The position numbers and the translations under genes were made by a program. From Tannerella sp. (lineage in GTDB: Bacteria; Bacteroidota; Bacteroidia; Bacteroidales; Tannerellaceae), in contig JAIRXI010000289.1 of NCBI GenBank assembly GCA_031268395.1, positions 1 through 5,973 on the forward strand: DNA of 5,973 nucleotides, read 5' to 3'. The notes beneath the pieces are model-generated. The model made no database searches, was not told where the DNA came from, and was given only the letters and a program-made list of their open reading frames with translations. This document shows positions 5,074-5,973 of this stretch, in pieces. The first letter of the stretch is position 1. The number at the start of each line of letters is the position of its first letter.

Positions 5074-5973
5074 ATGAAAGTAAATAATATAATACGATAC
5101 GTGTGGGGGCTGGCGGTTTCGTTCACCCCGGTTGCCTGCGACAGTTTTATGGAGGCGGATCCTCCGAGCAACATGATCATTCAGGAAGATGTCTACAACA
5201 ACATCCATAATGTCCGGGCGGCCGTGAACGGGTTATATACCCAAAACCTGCTGTCGAACGGCCTTTTTTATTACTACCTGCCGTTTTATCTCACTCCGGT
5301 AGCCGATGATGCCTACCATACGTCCACCTCTTATGATAATTTGCGCTACAATACATACGCGCCGACCACTACCGAGATGGCTTATTTCTGGACGAACGCC
5401 TATCAGGCTATCTTGCTGAGCAACGACCTGATTGAGCATCTGCCGGCCACGGCGCTACCGGAGGAGGAGATACGGCAGAACATCGGCGAAGCCAAGTATT
5501 TCAGGGCTTATTGCTACTTTGTCCTGGCTTACCTCTATGGCGACGCGCCCTGGGTGACTTCGGACAGGATACTGGAAACGACGCTCCAGCCGCGAGACCC
5601 GAAAGAGATCATTGTCGGGCATATCATTCAGGATCTGAAAGATGCGGAAGAGGCGCTGGAGGGCAGCTCCAACCCGAATACGAGAGTGACCGCGACGGCG
5701 GCTTCCGCTTTGCTTGCACGCAATTACCTCTATCATCGCGAATGGCAGAATGCGGAGGCTAAGGCGGACGAGGTGATACGGACGTCGGGGTACAGCCTGG
5801 ACGCGCCGGAGAATGTTTTCCTGCGGACGAGTAAGGAGACTCTCTTCCGCACGTCGTCGAGCGGTTCGTGGAGTTCGTACATCGACCGGGTATATATTGC
5901 ACAGTTGTCGGTCAATACCAACTACCTGTGCCTGACGGATGATCTGGTCGCATCCTTCGAGGCGGGCGATTTG
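5074..5973 (+). CDS. SusD/RagB-family surface lipoprotein, 3' end missing
   Basis: The first 300 residues are visible, roughly half to three fifths of the usual 500-600. SusD-type proteins cap the SusC barrel outside the cell, bind ligand and open like a hinged lid. The N-terminal signal has a short hydrophobic stretch ending TPVACDSF, so Cys22 is the likely lipidated residue, although Pro at -3 is unusual for a lipobox. Family marks are EDVYNNIHNVRAAVNGLY (38-55), YFWTNAYQAILLSNDLIEHL (104-123), and the signature GEAKYFRAYCYFVLAYLYGD (about 138-157), followed by PW. Helical TPR-like segments follow, including ATAASALLARNYLYHREW and the A-x-x-x-A-D-E-V-I helix. ATG 5074 follows the A-rich AAAGAAAG leader and is the only start that gives a signal peptide. 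There is no terminator after susC, so the two are co-transcribed. Confidence 0.96.
   Translation, partial: MKVNNIIRYVWGLAVSFTPVACDSFMEADPPSNMIIQEDVYNNIHNVRAAVNGLYTQNLLSNGLFYYYLPFYLTPVADDAYHTSTSYDNLRYNTYAPTTTEMAYFWTNAYQAILLSNDLIEHLPATALPEEEIRQNIGEAKYFRAYCYFVLAYLYGDAPWVTSDRILETTLQPRDPKEIIVGHIIQDLKDAEEALEGSSNPNTRVTATAASALLARNYLYHREWQNAEAKADEVIRTSGYSLDAPENVFLRTSKETLFRTSSSGSWSSYIDRVYIAQLSVNTNYLCLTDDLVASFEAGDL

Overview
The window looks like Bacteroidota, most likely Bacteroidales. It carries a SusC/SusD outer-membrane import pair, start codons preceded by A/T-rich leaders instead of strong Shine-Dalgarno sites, and one good match to the Bacteroidetes -7 promoter element (TAnnTTTG). All recognisable genes lie on the + strand. 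No RNA gene, insertion sequence, integrase or CRISPR array was seen.

Layout: 1-621 is the 3' part of a gene for a protein of three tandem heavy-metal-associated (HMA) folds. The first two carry or imply a CxxC metal site; the third has lost it. 622-864 is non-coding and holds a candidate promoter overlapped by a small palindrome. 865-1100 holds a small two-helix membrane protein whose start is ambiguous: an 11-codon reading frame ends in a TAATG overlap with it, and one extra T in a T6 run would fuse the two. 1146-1943 encodes an exported protein with the N-terminal half of a SusC receptor (carboxypeptidase-regulatory-like domain, TonB-box-like segment, plug) and no beta-barrel; its plug contains a His-Ala-Cys-Cys-Gly insertion. 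1944-2049 contains a strong hairpin. 2050-5049 is a complete 999-residue SusC-type receptor. 5074 to the window edge is the first 300 residues of its SusD-type lipoprotein partner.

How the parts may work together: SusC and SusD, 24 bases apart, should form the usual barrel-and-lid importer. The unusual part is the plug-only protein in front. It has the canonical Asp-Glu-Val-Val-Val-Val-Gly-Tyr-Gly segment, whereas the full receptor lacks a recognisable one and has a shortened plug. The Cys-Cys insertion and the nearby HMA protein raise the possibility of metal or metal-complex handling rather than glycan uptake. This is inference: no carbohydrate enzyme, regulator or metal pump is in the window to settle the substrate.
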